NCBI RefSeq assembly: GCF_019711635.1
Contig: NZ_JAIGNT010000007.1
Span: forward strand, 41,631 to 105,630
Origin: Qipengyuania huizhouensis
GTDB lineage: Bacteria; Pseudomonadota; Alphaproteobacteria; Sphingomonadales; Sphingomonadaceae
Direction: 5' to 3'
Length of the DNA: 64,000 nucleotides
Shown: positions 10,489-19,283 of the stretch, in pieces
Position numbering within the stretch: the first letter of the stretch is position 1
Layout: every line of letters starts with the position of its first letter
Notes under the pieces: model-generated
The model's database searches: none
What the model was told of the DNA's origin: nothing
The model's input: the letters and a program-made list of their open reading frames with translations, nothing else
Made by a program: the position numbers and the translations under genes

Positions 10489-11487
10489 ATGACTTTGTCA
10501 AAACTGATGAAAGGCAGTGCGCTGAGCGCTCTCGCGATTGCGATTGCGGTCACCGCCCTCCCCGCCCCCGCCCAGGCGGCACAGAATTCGTCCGAACAAC
10601 GGAGTCAGCGCGACCGCGGCGACCGCTCTGAGCTTCGTAGCGAACGACGTCAGGAACGCCGCAGCGACCGCCGTGAGAACCGGCGCGAGCAGCGCGCGGA
10701 CAATCGCGACAATCGCCGCGAACAGCGTACTGACAACCGCGATACGCAACGCCAACAGGCCGTTCGAGCCGCTGCCCAGCGGGCAGCCGCGGCGCGCGAA
10801 AACCGCTCGGACAGGCGGGGCCGCGAACAAAATCGCAGCGAAAGGCGCGCGGAAGTGGCACAACAGCGTTCAAGCCGTGAGTGGAACCGGCGTAACAACG
10901 ACAATCGTCGCGACGAGCGTAATCGCACCTATTCGGGCGATCGCAACCGTACCTATCGCGATGTTCGCCGGAACGAGAACCGCCGCGAGGTGCGTGAAGA
11001 CCGTCGCGAGGCCTATCGCGAGGGTCGGCGTGACGAACGTCGCCGCGACGCGCGTGAGGACCGGTCGATCAGCCGCGATTCCTATCGCAACGGATATCGC
11101 GACGCTCGCCGGACCGAACACCGCAGCGATCGCCGCTCCCGCTATTACGACGGCCGCCGCTGGCACGACTACAACCGCTGGGACCAGCGTCGCTGGCGCG
11201 CCGACCGTCGCTATGACTGGAACCGTTATCGCCAGACCAACCGAAGCATCTACCGGATCGGCCGCTATTACGCGCCCTATCGCGACTATCGCTATCGGCG
11301 CCTGAATATCGGCTTCCGTCTCGGCAGCCTCTTCTTCGGCAGCCGCTACTGGATCAACGATCCGTGGCAGTATCGCCTGCCCGAAGTCTACGGCCCCTAT
11401 CGCTGGGTACGCTATTACGACGACGTGCTGCTGGTCGACATCTACTCCGGCGAAGTCGTCGACGTGATCCACGACTTCTTCTGGTAA
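10489..11487 (+). CDS. Arg-rich secreted protein, RcnB-like C terminus
   Basis: 332 residues. A signal peptide (LAIAIAVTALPAPAQA) is followed by about 190 residues of imperfect repeats dominated by Arg, Asn, Asp and Glu (RRENRREQRADNRDN-like units). A Tyr/Trp/Arg-rich part and a C-terminal RcnB-like segment follow (YRLPEVYGPYRWVRYYDDVLLVD). RcnB family members are periplasmic and some affect metal homeostasis, but the function here is unknown. The start ATG has AAGGA upstream. An inverted repeat CTGAAC...GTTCAG lies in the leader and a strong terminator follows. Confidence 0.8.
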   Translation: MTLSKLMKGSALSALAIAIAVTALPAPAQAAQNSSEQRSQRDRGDRSELRSERRQERRSDRRENRREQRADNRDNRREQRTDNRDTQRQQAVRAAAQRAAAARENRSDRRGREQNRSERRAEVAQQRSSREWNRRNNDNRRDERNRTYSGDRNRTYRDVRRNENRREVREDRREAYREGRRDERRRDAREDRSISRDSYRNGYRDARRTEHRSDRRSRYYDGRRWHDYNRWDQRRWRADRRYDWNRYRQTNRSIYRIGRYYAPYRDYRYRRLNIGFRLGSLFFGSRYWINDPWQYRLPEVYGPYRWVRYYDDVLLVDIYSGEVVDVIHDFFW

Positions 11488-11547
11488 GGCTTTCCAGACT
11501 TTCCTTCGCCTCTTGCGGCGTGAGAGTGGACTGCAGGAGGTAACAGG

Positions 11548-11576
11548 CCCCCGCCGAGCGATCGGCGGGGGTTTTT
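11548..11576 (+). terminator. Rho-independent terminator
   Basis: Perfect 10-bp stem CCCCCGCCGA / TCGGCGGGGG with a GCGA tetraloop, followed immediately by TTTTT. It ends the RcnB-like gene and protects the convergent cytochrome b561 gene. Confidence 0.95.
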
Positions 11577-11578
11577 CG

Positions 11579-12136
11579 TCAACCGGGCACCTTGCCGAAG
11601 GGCAGCATGCGGAAGATCCCACCGTTCCTGTCGAAAAAGGTGTGCTTCAACGCGCCCAGGATATGCAGCGCGATGAGATAGATGAAGATGCTGCCGCCCG
11701 TCGCATGAAGGCCGAAGATCGATTTCGCCGCGTCCTCGTTTTCGCCCAATGGCAGTGGCGCGATCGTAAACAAGCCGAACATGTCGATTTCGCGCCCGGC
11801 CAGCGAATTGGCAATCCATCCGCCCAGCGGGAGCCCGATCAAAAGGACGTAGAAGATAATGTGGACCGTGCGCGCCAAGATCGCTTCCCATCTGGCGAGG
11901 TCGGACGGAAGCGGCGGGACGGGATGCGTCCACCGCCAGAGTAGCCGCCCGATGGTAAGCGCGAGGATAGTAATCCCCAGCGCCATGTGATTGCCCATCG
12001 CGGCTCCACGTGCCGCTCCTTCAAGCTGCTCTGCACTCTCGACGATCCGCCAGTTGACGATCACCGCAATGGCAATCACCCAGTGAAAGATCATCGCGCC
12101 AGTCGAGTAACGGCGTGCAGTGGCTGTATCGGTCAT
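11579..12136 (-). CDS. Cytochrome b561 family protein
   Basis: 185 residues with four hydrophobic helices and conserved His positions (IFHWVIA, NHMALG, GLHATGG, ALHILGALKH). These are the expected ligands for two b-type haems in the CybB family of inner-membrane electron carriers, probably oxidising ubiquinol. It begins MTDTATARRYSTGAMIFHW, typical for the family. Divergent from the downstream prolyl hydroxylase-like gene. Confidence 0.9.
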   Translation of the reverse strand: MTDTATARRYSTGAMIFHWVIAIAVIVNWRIVESAEQLEGAARGAAMGNHMALGITILALTIGRLLWRWTHPVPPLPSDLARWEAILARTVHIIFYVLLIGLPLGGWIANSLAGREIDMFGLFTIAPLPLGENEDAAKSIFGLHATGGSIFIYLIALHILGALKHTFFDRNGGIFRMLPFGKVPG

Positions 12137-12235
12137 ATCGGCAGGCTCCCGTCCCGTTGGATGAGCTTGAAACTAGCTGGAAGTTGATTTCGCACAAGAT
12201 GCCTGGTTGCGAGACGCCTTCGCATCGCTAACACT

Positions 12236-12910
12236 ATGGGTATGACGAAGACTGCCCTGATTCCCGACCAGGACGCCCTCAAGCGTATCGGCGCACAGGT
12301 GCGCCAGCGGCTCGAGGCCGATCCTGATATCTACAAAGTGCCGACCGACATTGCTGAGATTTTCGCCGTGCCGAACTTCCTCACGCCCGAGGAATGCCGC
12401 CGCTTCATCACCATGATCGACGTGGTGGCCCGGCCCAGCGAGCTGCACGAAACTGCCTATATCGAGAAGTTCCGCACGTCCTATTCGGGCAATTTCAATC
12501 CGCACGACCCGTTCGTAAAAGGAGTCTCGCGCCGGATCGACGACCTCCTGGGGATGAACCCCGCGACCGGCGAGGCGATCCAGGGTCAGCGCTACCTGCC
12601 GGGGCAGGAATTCAAGCCGCATAACGACTGGTTCTATACCGACCAGGAATACTGGAAACTGGAGCGCAAGCGCGGTGGCCAGCGGTGCTGGACGGCTATG
12701 GCCTTCCTCAACACCGTACCCCAAGGCGGACACACGCATTTCACCCATGTCGGCGCCTCGATCGAACCGAATCCGGGCGTGCTGCTGATCTGGAACAATG
12801 CCAAGCCCGACGGTTCACCGAACGAGGATACGATGCACGCCGGCACGCCGGTGATCGAAGGCTCGAAATACGTGCTCACCAAATGGTACCGCACGCGCAA
12901 GCACAATTGA
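12236..12910 (+). CDS. 2-oxoglutarate/Fe(II) oxygenase, prolyl 4-hydroxylase-like
   Basis: 224 residues. The C-terminal jelly-roll carries the H-x-D iron motif (KPHNDWF) and a distal His in DTMHAGTPV. A Lys in GSKYVLTKWYR sits at the position that normally binds the 2-oxoglutarate carboxylate. This matches P4Hc-domain proteins; the substrate (peptidyl proline or another residue) is unknown. It is convergent with lysK with only 9 bp between stops. Confidence 0.88.
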   Translation: MGMTKTALIPDQDALKRIGAQVRQRLEADPDIYKVPTDIAEIFAVPNFLTPEECRRFITMIDVVARPSELHETAYIEKFRTSYSGNFNPHDPFVKGVSRRIDDLLGMNPATGEAIQGQRYLPGQEFKPHNDWFYTDQEYWKLERKRGGQRCWTAMAFLNTVPQGGHTHFTHVGASIEPNPGVLLIWNNAKPDGSPNEDTMHAGTPVIEGSKYVLTKWYRTRKHN

Positions 12911-12919
12911 CCGAAGACG

Positions 12920-14548
12920 TCAGGCGCGGGCCAGCGCCTCGGCAATCAGCTTGCGGCTGTTTGCGATCCCGTAAAGTGCAATGAAGCTGCCCATGCGCGG
13001 GCCCTGATCGCTGCCGAGCAGTGTCTGGTAAAGCGCCTTGAACCAGTCACGCAGGCTTTCGAAGCCGTATTCCTCGCGTTTGCCGATCTCGTACACCTGC
13101 GTCTGCAGGTCCTCCGCGCTGGTGTCGAGCGCTGCTTCGGCCAGATAGGCATCGAGTGCCTTCAACGCCTCCGCTTCGTTTGCGGTCGGCGCACGCTTGT
13201 CCAGCGTCGGCACGATGTAGTCGCGCGTATAAGCGACCGCCGTACCGATCAGCACTTCTAGCTCGGGGGTGACACGGCCCGCTCCGATATAGCTTTCGAG
13301 ATAATCGCGCAGGCTGGCCTCGCTCGCTTCGGCACCCAGCACGCTGGCGAGGTTTAGCAGCAGGCCATAGGTCACCGGCAGGCTGTCGCCCGCGCCCGGC
13401 GCCTCTGCCCCTTCGAACCCGCCATTGGCACGCGCGAGATGCCACACCGGATTGCCCAGCTGCTTGTCGAGTTCCTGTTCGGCCAGCCGTTCGCGGAACT
13501 GCCAGTAATCGTCCACCGCGCGCGGGATCACTCCGGTATGCAGGCTCTTCGCGCTCTTGGGGTTGGGGAAGATGTAGAAGCCCAGGCTCTCTTCGCTGCC
13601 GTAGGTCAGCCATTGCTCGATGGTCAGGCCGTTACCCTTGGACTTGCTGATCTTCTCGCCCTTTTCGTCGAGGAACAGTTCGTAAATCAGCCCTTCCGGC
13701 TTGCGACCGCCCAGCGCCTGCACGATCTTGCCCGACTGCACGCCGCTGTCGGTCAGGTCCTTGCCGTACATCTCGTAATCGACGCCCAGCGCATACCAGC
13801 GCATAGCCCAGTCGACCTTCCACTGCAGCTTGCTCATGCCGCCCAGCGCCGACTGTTCGACGACAGTGCCGTCTTCATCGGTGAAGCGCACGAGACCGGC
13901 TTCGGCATCGACCACCTCGACCGGCACCTGCAATACGCGGCCCGTGGTGGGCGAGATAGGCAGGACAGGCGAATAGGTCTTGCGCCGTTCCTCGCGCAGG
14001 GTGGGCAGCATGATGTCGAGGATCGCATCGTTCTTGCGCAGCACTTGCCTCAGCGCATCGTCGAAACGGCCTGAATTGTATTCATCGCTCGACGCAATGA
14101 ACTCGTAGTCGAACCCGAAGCGGTCGAGAAAGGCGCGCAGCATTGCGTTATTATGCGCGGCAAAGCTTTCATGACCCTTCTCGAAGGGATCGGGCACGCG
14201 CGAAAGCGGCAGATGCAGGTTTTCCTGCAACAGTTCGCGGTTGGGCACATTGTCGGGCACCTTGCGCAGCCCGTCCATATCGTCCGAGAAGGCGACGAGA
14301 CGCGTCTTGCCGTCTTCGGGCTTCGCCCCGATCATCGCCTCGAAGGCCCGGCGGACCAGCGTGGTGCGCAGCACTTCCTGGAAGGTGCCGATATGCGGCA
14401 GGCCGCTGGGGCCATACCCCGTTTCGAAAAGGACGGGTGAGCCATCGGGCTTCACGCCATCGGGATACCGTTTGAGCAGCCGCTGCGCCTCCTGGAACGG
14501 CCAGGCCTTGGACACGCGGGCGGCGGTAATCAGATCGGTTATGCTCAT
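12920..14548 (-). CDS. lysK: Lysine--tRNA ligase, class I
   Basis: 542 residues. It is a class I synthetase, with the HIGH-like motif PHIG at 51-54 and KISKSKG at 299-305. Most bacteria use the unrelated class II LysRS, but class I is normal in alphaproteobacteria. The ATG at 14548 (MSITDLITAARVSKAWPF) matches the family start; an upstream in-frame ATG would add 32 unconserved residues. It charges tRNA-Lys in the cytoplasm. A long gene-free region lies upstream and should hold its promoter. Confidence 0.96.
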   Translation of the reverse strand: MSITDLITAARVSKAWPFQEAQRLLKRYPDGVKPDGSPVLFETGYGPSGLPHIGTFQEVLRTTLVRRAFEAMIGAKPEDGKTRLVAFSDDMDGLRKVPDNVPNRELLQENLHLPLSRVPDPFEKGHESFAAHNNAMLRAFLDRFGFDYEFIASSDEYNSGRFDDALRQVLRKNDAILDIMLPTLREERRKTYSPVLPISPTTGRVLQVPVEVVDAEAGLVRFTDEDGTVVEQSALGGMSKLQWKVDWAMRWYALGVDYEMYGKDLTDSGVQSGKIVQALGGRKPEGLIYELFLDEKGEKISKSKGNGLTIEQWLTYGSEESLGFYIFPNPKSAKSLHTGVIPRAVDDYWQFRERLAEQELDKQLGNPVWHLARANGGFEGAEAPGAGDSLPVTYGLLLNLASVLGAEASEASLRDYLESYIGAGRVTPELEVLIGTAVAYTRDYIVPTLDKRAPTANEAEALKALDAYLAEAALDTSAEDLQTQVYEIGKREEYGFESLRDWFKALYQTLLGSDQGPRMGSFIALYGIANSRKLIAEALARA

Positions 14549-15399
14549 GAACGATGCCTCTCGCCGAACCGCGTTCCTGTTGCAAGTGCGAAGAGAGTCG
14601 CGGCATTCAGTTACGCGGCAGGAAAACTGAAACATGGACCACATGGACCACTGTCCAAAGGAAGAAAAACCGGCGGGCAGCCTGCGACCTCCAACGGCGG
14701 CTTTCTATTGGAGAAGCGGTCTTCCATTCCAGCTCGATACTTCGCCTGGGGGGTGTAGGACAGCTGCTGGGTTCAAAGGGCTGAAAGCAGTTTGACCAAC
14801 AAGGGCGGTCACATCGGCACGACCCCATCCCAAGCGTGCTGTCCCAAAACGGACCCGTCGCATCTTGAGCAGGAAATAACTTTCGATTCCGCGTACACTG
14901 ATTGCGGGACGGCAGGCCACCCGGCGCTTCTGCGACCCGGCGCCGGGAGTCCAACTCCCCAGGTGGTTTGTCGTTCCACCCACTCTGTTGAGATGCCGGA
15001 TGGAGGATGCCTCCCGCCTCCTCGCCGTCCCTGTCCGACGCGCAAAAGGGACGCCCAACTCGGTAGTGGACGCCCCTTCCGCTGCGACACCTAGGGAGGG
15101 TCGGGAGACAAATCAGGTAGTCGCAGGTCTCCAGCCACGCAGTTCGGGCCAGATATTGGTATATTGGCTAAGATCGATCCGCGGCTTGCGGCTCATGTGT
15201 CCGGGTCTGGTCATGCCTCTAAGAACGGGCATAGTTTTGCCACAGTTCCTGTAATGACCTGTTCAGGAACAAGGAACATATTGTTTTTAATCCCTTTCCA
15301 CTGTGGAAATCGGGACCGGTTGCCGACTCCTTGCGGTGAACCGAATGACCTCCGGCACATTGCTGCGCGCTTCTGTTTACTTTTCGTTCTGCCGCTTTC
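14549..15399. other. 851-bp region without a convincing gene
   Basis: Between divergent lysK and the helicase gene. It contains one copy of a dispersed repeat (14632-14673), a direct repeat GGACGCCC near 15050-15075 and a cluster of GTTC/GAAC half-sites (15245-15277). Open frames here (for example 14705-15058 on the minus strand) lack a ribosome site and any recognisable motif. I compared it mentally with tmRNA, RNase P, SRP and 6S RNA and saw no match. Confidence 0.55.
14632..14673. repeat. Dispersed 42-bp repeat, copy A
   Basis: Begins with the tandem 9-mer CATGGACCA CATGGACCA, continues into GGAC-CACT-GTCC (a small stem) and ends in an A-rich tract. Copy B at 63773-63814 matches at 37 of 42 positions by eye. 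It lies about 85 bp upstream of the lysK start. Confidence 0.75.
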
Positions 15400-18165
15400 A
15401 TGGTCTCAAGCGTGATCCAGGCGCTACCCCTACCTGCCCTTCATGCCAGCCACGCGGGGACCTGGCTGCGCGATGCGAACGGGTCGACGCGCGGCTGTTC
15501 CAAGGGTGAAGCGGTCATGGCCGCGGCCGATACGCCGCTGCTACTCATGAACGCGCCGCTCGTGGCCAGTCGGCTCGGCTATCCCGACCTTTCGGGACTC
15601 GATCTGCTGGAACTGTTCGCCTTCGTCCATCCCGCAAGGTTCTGCGTACCCACGCCCAAGGGCCTGGCGCATGCGCTGAACCTCGACGAACCGGAAGACG
15701 ATGCAGGCGTGCCGTTGCTCTTGCAGCAGGCGGCAGGCGCTCTGGTGGCGCAGTGTGAGCGGGAAGACTGGGCCGAACGGGAGGGGGCGTGGTCCTCGCT
15801 GCAATCGCTCAGCCGGCTGCGCTGGCCTTGGGCCAATGTCCTCGCCCCTCATGTGCGCAAGCCGGAAAAGGCCGAGAAATGGCTGTTCACCCGGCTGCCC
15901 GAATGGGAGGAGACTCCGGAACGGCCACAGCCCGCACAGGTCCTGATCGAAGAACCGGAGATCGAGGCGCATCTCGAACGACTGACCGGAGAAGGGGCGG
16001 AACGGCGCGAAGGCCAGCGACAATTCGCACGCGGCGCGGGAAGCGTCTTCGCCCCGCGCGACCGGCAAAAACGCCCGCACGTTCTACTCGCGCAGGCGGG
16101 AACCGGCATCGGCAAGACGCTGGGCTATCTCGCCCCCGCCTCGCTCTGGGCCGCAGCCTCCGGCGGGACGGTATGGGTCAGCACCTACACCAAGAACCTG
16201 CAGCGACAATTGCGCCGCGAAAGCGGGCGGGCCTGGCCGATGACGCGCGAGGACGGTTCGCCGCCGGTAGTCGTGCGCAAGGGCCGCGAAAACTATCTCT
16301 GCCTGCTCAATCTGGAGGATGCATTGCAAGGCGGTTTCGCCGGCCGCGCCGCCATCCTCGCACACCTCGTGGCGCGCTGGGCTGCCTATACGCAGGACGG
16401 GGACATGATCGGCGGCGACCTGCCCGGCTGGCTCGGGACCCTGTTTCGCAAACGCGGCATCGCGGCGCTGACCGACCAGCGCGGCGAATGCGTCTATGCC
16501 GGCTGCCCGCACTACCGGAAATGTTTCATCGAACGCAGTGCGCGCAATGCCGCGCAGGCCGATCTGGTTATTGCCAATCACGCCCTGGTGATGGTCAACG
16601 CAGCACGGGGCCGCGACGTGGCAAGCCGCCCTACGCGCATCGTCTTCGACGAGGGTCATCACGTCTTCGACGCTGCCGACAGCACCTTTTCCGCCGCGCT
16701 GACCGGGCAGGAAGCTATCGAACTAAGGCGCTGGATCATCGGGCCCGAACGCAATTCGCGCGGGCGCCGGAGGGGGCTTGCCGCAAGACTTGCCGATGTC
16801 GCGAGCTATGACGAGGCGGGCGGCGACGCGGTAGAGGCCGCAGTCGAGGCAGCGGAGGCGCTCCCTTCGGACGGCTGGCTGGGAAGACTCGCCGAAGGTG
16901 CGCCGTCGGGTCCGCTCGAGGCGCTTCTGGGCCAGGTTCGCGCCGTCACCTACGCCCGTGATGAAAGCGGGCAGGAAGCGGGCTACGGCATCGAGACCGA
17001 GACCGCGCAGCTTCCGGGCGAACTGGTGGAAGCGGCGGGCACTGCCGCGCAGGCGCTGGCACAAATTCGCCAGCCGCTGCTGAAGCTTGCCGGACGGCTC
17101 GAAGCTGTAATGGAAAATGCGCCCGACTGGCTCGACGGACAGGACCGCGCGCGGATCGAGGGTGCGCGCCATTCGCTCGCCTGGCGGATCGACCTCATCG
17201 CGGCATGGGAAGCGCTGCTGGGCCGGCTGGGCGGGCCCGCGGACGAGGAATTCGTCGACTGGCTGGCCGTCGACCGCAACGATGCGCGCGAATTCGATGT
17301 CGGGCTCTACCGGCACTGGCTCGACCCGATGAAACCCTTCGCCAAGGTGGTTCTCGAGCCCGCGCACGGTGTCATGCTGACCAGCGCAACGCTGACCGAC
17401 CGCGACGAGAGCGGGCACGACTGGCCGCTGGCCATCGCCAAGAGCGGCGCGGCGCATCTCGATCTCGTGCCGAAAACCGCACAGGCCGACAGCCCTTTCG
17501 ATTATGCGAGCCGCGCCGAGGTGCTGATCGTCACCGATATCAAACGCGGAGACATTCCCGCCCTGGCGGGTGCCTATGCCCGGCTTATCGAGGCAAGCGA
17601 CGGCGGCGTCCTGGGCCTGTTCACTGCAATCCGCCGGATGCGTGCGGTTTACGGCCGGATTGCGGATCGCCTCGCCAGGGCCGGGCTGCCGCTTTACGCG
17701 CAGCATGTCGATCCGATCGATACCGGCACGCTGACCGACATTTTCCGTGACGATGCGCGCGCCAGCCTGCTCGGCACGGATGCCCTGCGCGACGGAGTGG
17801 ACGTGCCCGGGCGGTCCCTGCGCTGCGTGGTGATGGAAAGTGTGCCCTGGCCCCGCCCCACCATCCTGCATCGCGCCCGCCGCGCGGCCGCAGCCGAGGA
17901 GGCAGGGGGCGCGCAGAAATACGACGATCGCATCATTCGTGCACGGCTGGCACAGGCATTCGGGCGGTTGATCCGCAGCCGCGAGGATTTCGGGCATTTC
18001 GTCGTTCTATCGCCAGCCTTTCCCAGCCGCCTGCTTTCCGCTTTCCCCGAAGGTACACCCGTCATACGCCTGACGCTTGCGGAAGCTTTACAGCGCGTGA
18101 CGAACGGTGTTGGAGAGCCCGCAGCGCAAGCCGCAGAAACGCCAACGGAGAACGAACGGCAGTGA
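15400..18165 (+). CDS. ATP-dependent DNA helicase, DinG/XPD type
   Basis: 921 residues. Superfamily 2 helicase with Walker A AGTGIGKT (Lys239), a DEGH box at 417-420 and motif VI QAFGRLIRS near the C terminus. Between Walker A and DEGH lie four cysteines (LCLLN, then CVYAGCPHYRKC) placed like the Fe-S cluster of XPD/DinG helicases. The family unwinds DNA or R-loops 5' to 3' during repair. The ATG at 15400 precedes a conserved-looking LPLPALHASHAG segment; GTG at 15412 is an alternative. Its stop overlaps the next start (GTGA). Confidence 0.92.
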   Translation: MVSSVIQALPLPALHASHAGTWLRDANGSTRGCSKGEAVMAAADTPLLLMNAPLVASRLGYPDLSGLDLLELFAFVHPARFCVPTPKGLAHALNLDEPEDDAGVPLLLQQAAGALVAQCEREDWAEREGAWSSLQSLSRLRWPWANVLAPHVRKPEKAEKWLFTRLPEWEETPERPQPAQVLIEEPEIEAHLERLTGEGAERREGQRQFARGAGSVFAPRDRQKRPHVLLAQAGTGIGKTLGYLAPASLWAAASGGTVWVSTYTKNLQRQLRRESGRAWPMTREDGSPPVVVRKGRENYLCLLNLEDALQGGFAGRAAILAHLVARWAAYTQDGDMIGGDLPGWLGTLFRKRGIAALTDQRGECVYAGCPHYRKCFIERSARNAAQADLVIANHALVMVNAARGRDVASRPTRIVFDEGHHVFDAADSTFSAALTGQEAIELRRWIIGPERNSRGRRRGLAARLADVASYDEAGGDAVEAAVEAAEALPSDGWLGRLAEGAPSGPLEALLGQVRAVTYARDESGQEAGYGIETETAQLPGELVEAAGTAAQALAQIRQPLLKLAGRLEAVMENAPDWLDGQDRARIEGARHSLAWRIDLIAAWEALLGRLGGPADEEFVDWLAVDRNDAREFDVGLYRHWLDPMKPFAKVVLEPAHGVMLTSATLTDRDESGHDWPLAIAKSGAAHLDLVPKTAQADSPFDYASRAEVLIVTDIKRGDIPALAGAYARLIEASDGGVLGLFTAIRRMRAVYGRIADRLARAGLPLYAQHVDPIDTGTLTDIFRDDARASLLGTDALRDGVDVPGRSLRCVVMESVPWPRPTILHRARRAAAAEEAGGAQKYDDRIIRARLAQAFGRLIRSREDFGHFVVLSPAFPSRLLSAFPEGTPVIRLTLAEALQRVTNGVGEPAAQAAETPTENERQ

Positions 18166-18692
18166 AAGTCCTGGGATTATTGCGTCATGCCAAGTCCGAC
18201 TGGGGCGAGAGCGACAAGCGCGATTTCGACCGGGGTCTCAACCGGCGTGGTCGCAAGGGGGCCGAGCTGATCGGGGCGCATATCCGCGATCACGGCGTCA
18301 AATGGGACAAGCTGCTCGCCAGCCCTGCGCAGCGGGTAAAGACGACCCTTGAAGAGGCCGACATCGGTCCCGAGCCGGAATGGGAGGACAGTCTCTATCT
18401 CGCCTCCACCGAAACGATCTGCGACCTGATCCGTGAACAGGGCGGCGATGCGGACCGCCTGCTGCTGGCAGGCCACAATCCGGGTTTCGGCGACATGGTT
18501 TTCGAACTGGTCTCCCCCCGAAACGAAAACGCCCTGTTCGACGAGGCCAAAGTCAAGTTTCCCACCGCTGCTTTCGCAGTATTCGAACTAGACATAGACG
18601 ACTGGGCCGACCTGGCGCCAGGCTGCGGCAAGCTGGTGCATTTCGCCCGACCGCGCGATCTCGATCCAGAACTTGGTCCCGAGCACGGATAG
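18162..18692 (+). CDS. sixA: SixA-type phosphohistidine phosphatase
   Basis: 176 residues of the histidine phosphatase superfamily with catalytic LLRHAKS (Arg8, His9) at the N terminus, a second Arg in ASPAQRVKTT and a second His in LAGHNPG. SixA enzymes remove phosphate from phosphohistidine in proteins such as HPt domains or PTS components. The GTG start overlaps the helicase stop by 4 bp, implying translational coupling, although no functional link is known. It is slightly longer than E. coli SixA. Confidence 0.85.
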   Translation: MKVLGLLRHAKSDWGESDKRDFDRGLNRRGRKGAELIGAHIRDHGVKWDKLLASPAQRVKTTLEEADIGPEPEWEDSLYLASTETICDLIREQGGDADRLLLAGHNPGFGDMVFELVSPRNENALFDEAKVKFPTAAFAVFELDIDDWADLAPGCGKLVHFARPRDLDPELGPEHG

Positions 18693-18776
18693 GCAACACG
18701 CGGATTGCCGAAACTCCCCTTTCATTCTACGCACATTCCGCTAATGCGAATACTTATCAGTAAGAGGAGCATTTCT

Positions 18777-19283
18777 ATGCGTAAGATTTCCATCGTTACC
18801 GCGCTTGCCAGCGCAGCCATCACTCTCTCCGCTTGTTCGGGCGGAAATGACGAAGCCGCCGAGGACACGACCGCCGAAGCTCCGGTGGCCGACTCTGCCG
18901 AGGCAGAGGCCCCGAACAGTGTGGCCGATGCCAACACCGCAACCGAGGAAGAGCTTGCCGGAATGATAGGCATGTCCACCGAACTCGCAGCAGCGATCGT
19001 TGCCGGCCAGCCCTATGAAAACGTCAGCGCCTTCAATGCCAAGCTCCTCGAAACGCTGAGCGAAGAAGAGGCGGCCACTGTGCGCGAAACGCTGTTCGTT
19101 CCGGTCAACCTCAACACCGCCAGCGAAGCCGACATCAAGCTGATCCCCGGCATGACCGACAAGATGGTCCACGAATTCCTCGAATATCGTCCCTATGAGG
19201 ACATGGCCGAATTCGACCGCGAGATCGGCAAGTATGTCGACGAGGCCGAAGTCGCCCGCTTCCGCAGCTACGTCACTCTCTGA
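18777..19283 (+). CDS. Lipoprotein with two helix-hairpin-helix repeats
   Basis: 168 residues. A lipobox (TLSAC) ends the signal peptide, followed by a ~35-residue acidic Ala/Glu linker. Two ComEA-like helix-hairpin-helix units then follow: about 53-100 (NTATEEELAGMIGMSTELA) and about 110-155 (NLNTASEADIKLIPGMTDK). HhH motifs usually bind DNA without sequence specificity. Here the protein is predicted to be membrane-anchored outside the cytoplasm, so a role in DNA uptake or simply a structural fold are both possible. GAGGAG precedes the ATG. Its end overlaps convergent msrQ by 16 bp. Confidence 0.8.
   Translation: MRKISIVTALASAAITLSACSGGNDEAAEDTTAEAPVADSAEAEAPNSVADANTATEEELAGMIGMSTELAAAIVAGQPYENVSAFNAKLLETLSEEEAATVRETLFVPVNLNTASEADIKLIPGMTDKMVHEFLEYRPYEDMAEFDREIGKYVDEAEVARFRSYVTL

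Noticed and set aside
10538..11305. 255-codon frame inside the Arg-rich gene
   Set aside because: It is an Ala/Thr-rich shift of the repeat sequence; the Arg-rich frame has a signal peptide, ribosome site and RcnB-like end.
14632..14685. Dispersed repeat as a transcription terminator
   Set aside because: The T-rich side precedes the hairpin on the minus strand and is A-rich after it on the plus strand, so it cannot act as an intrinsic terminator in either direction.
14705..15058. 117-codon open frame on the minus strand in the lysK-helicase gap
   Set aside because: No ribosome site, Arg-rich composition typical of chance frames in GC-rich DNA and no recognisable motif.
15245..15277. LexA box
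   Set aside because: Half-sites are present but not at the 7-bp spacing required for alphaproteobacterial LexA.
14549..15399. Possible tmRNA, RNase P RNA, SRP RNA or 6S RNA
   Set aside because: No diagnostic core (for example GAGGAAAGTCC for RNase P, the SRP loop or a tag ORF with Ala-Ala end) could be found on either strand.
8377..18776. EcfG (general stress) promoters of the GGAAC-N16-CGTT type
   Set aside because: GGAAC occurs near 15266 and elsewhere, but no correctly spaced CGTT was found upstream of a gene start.
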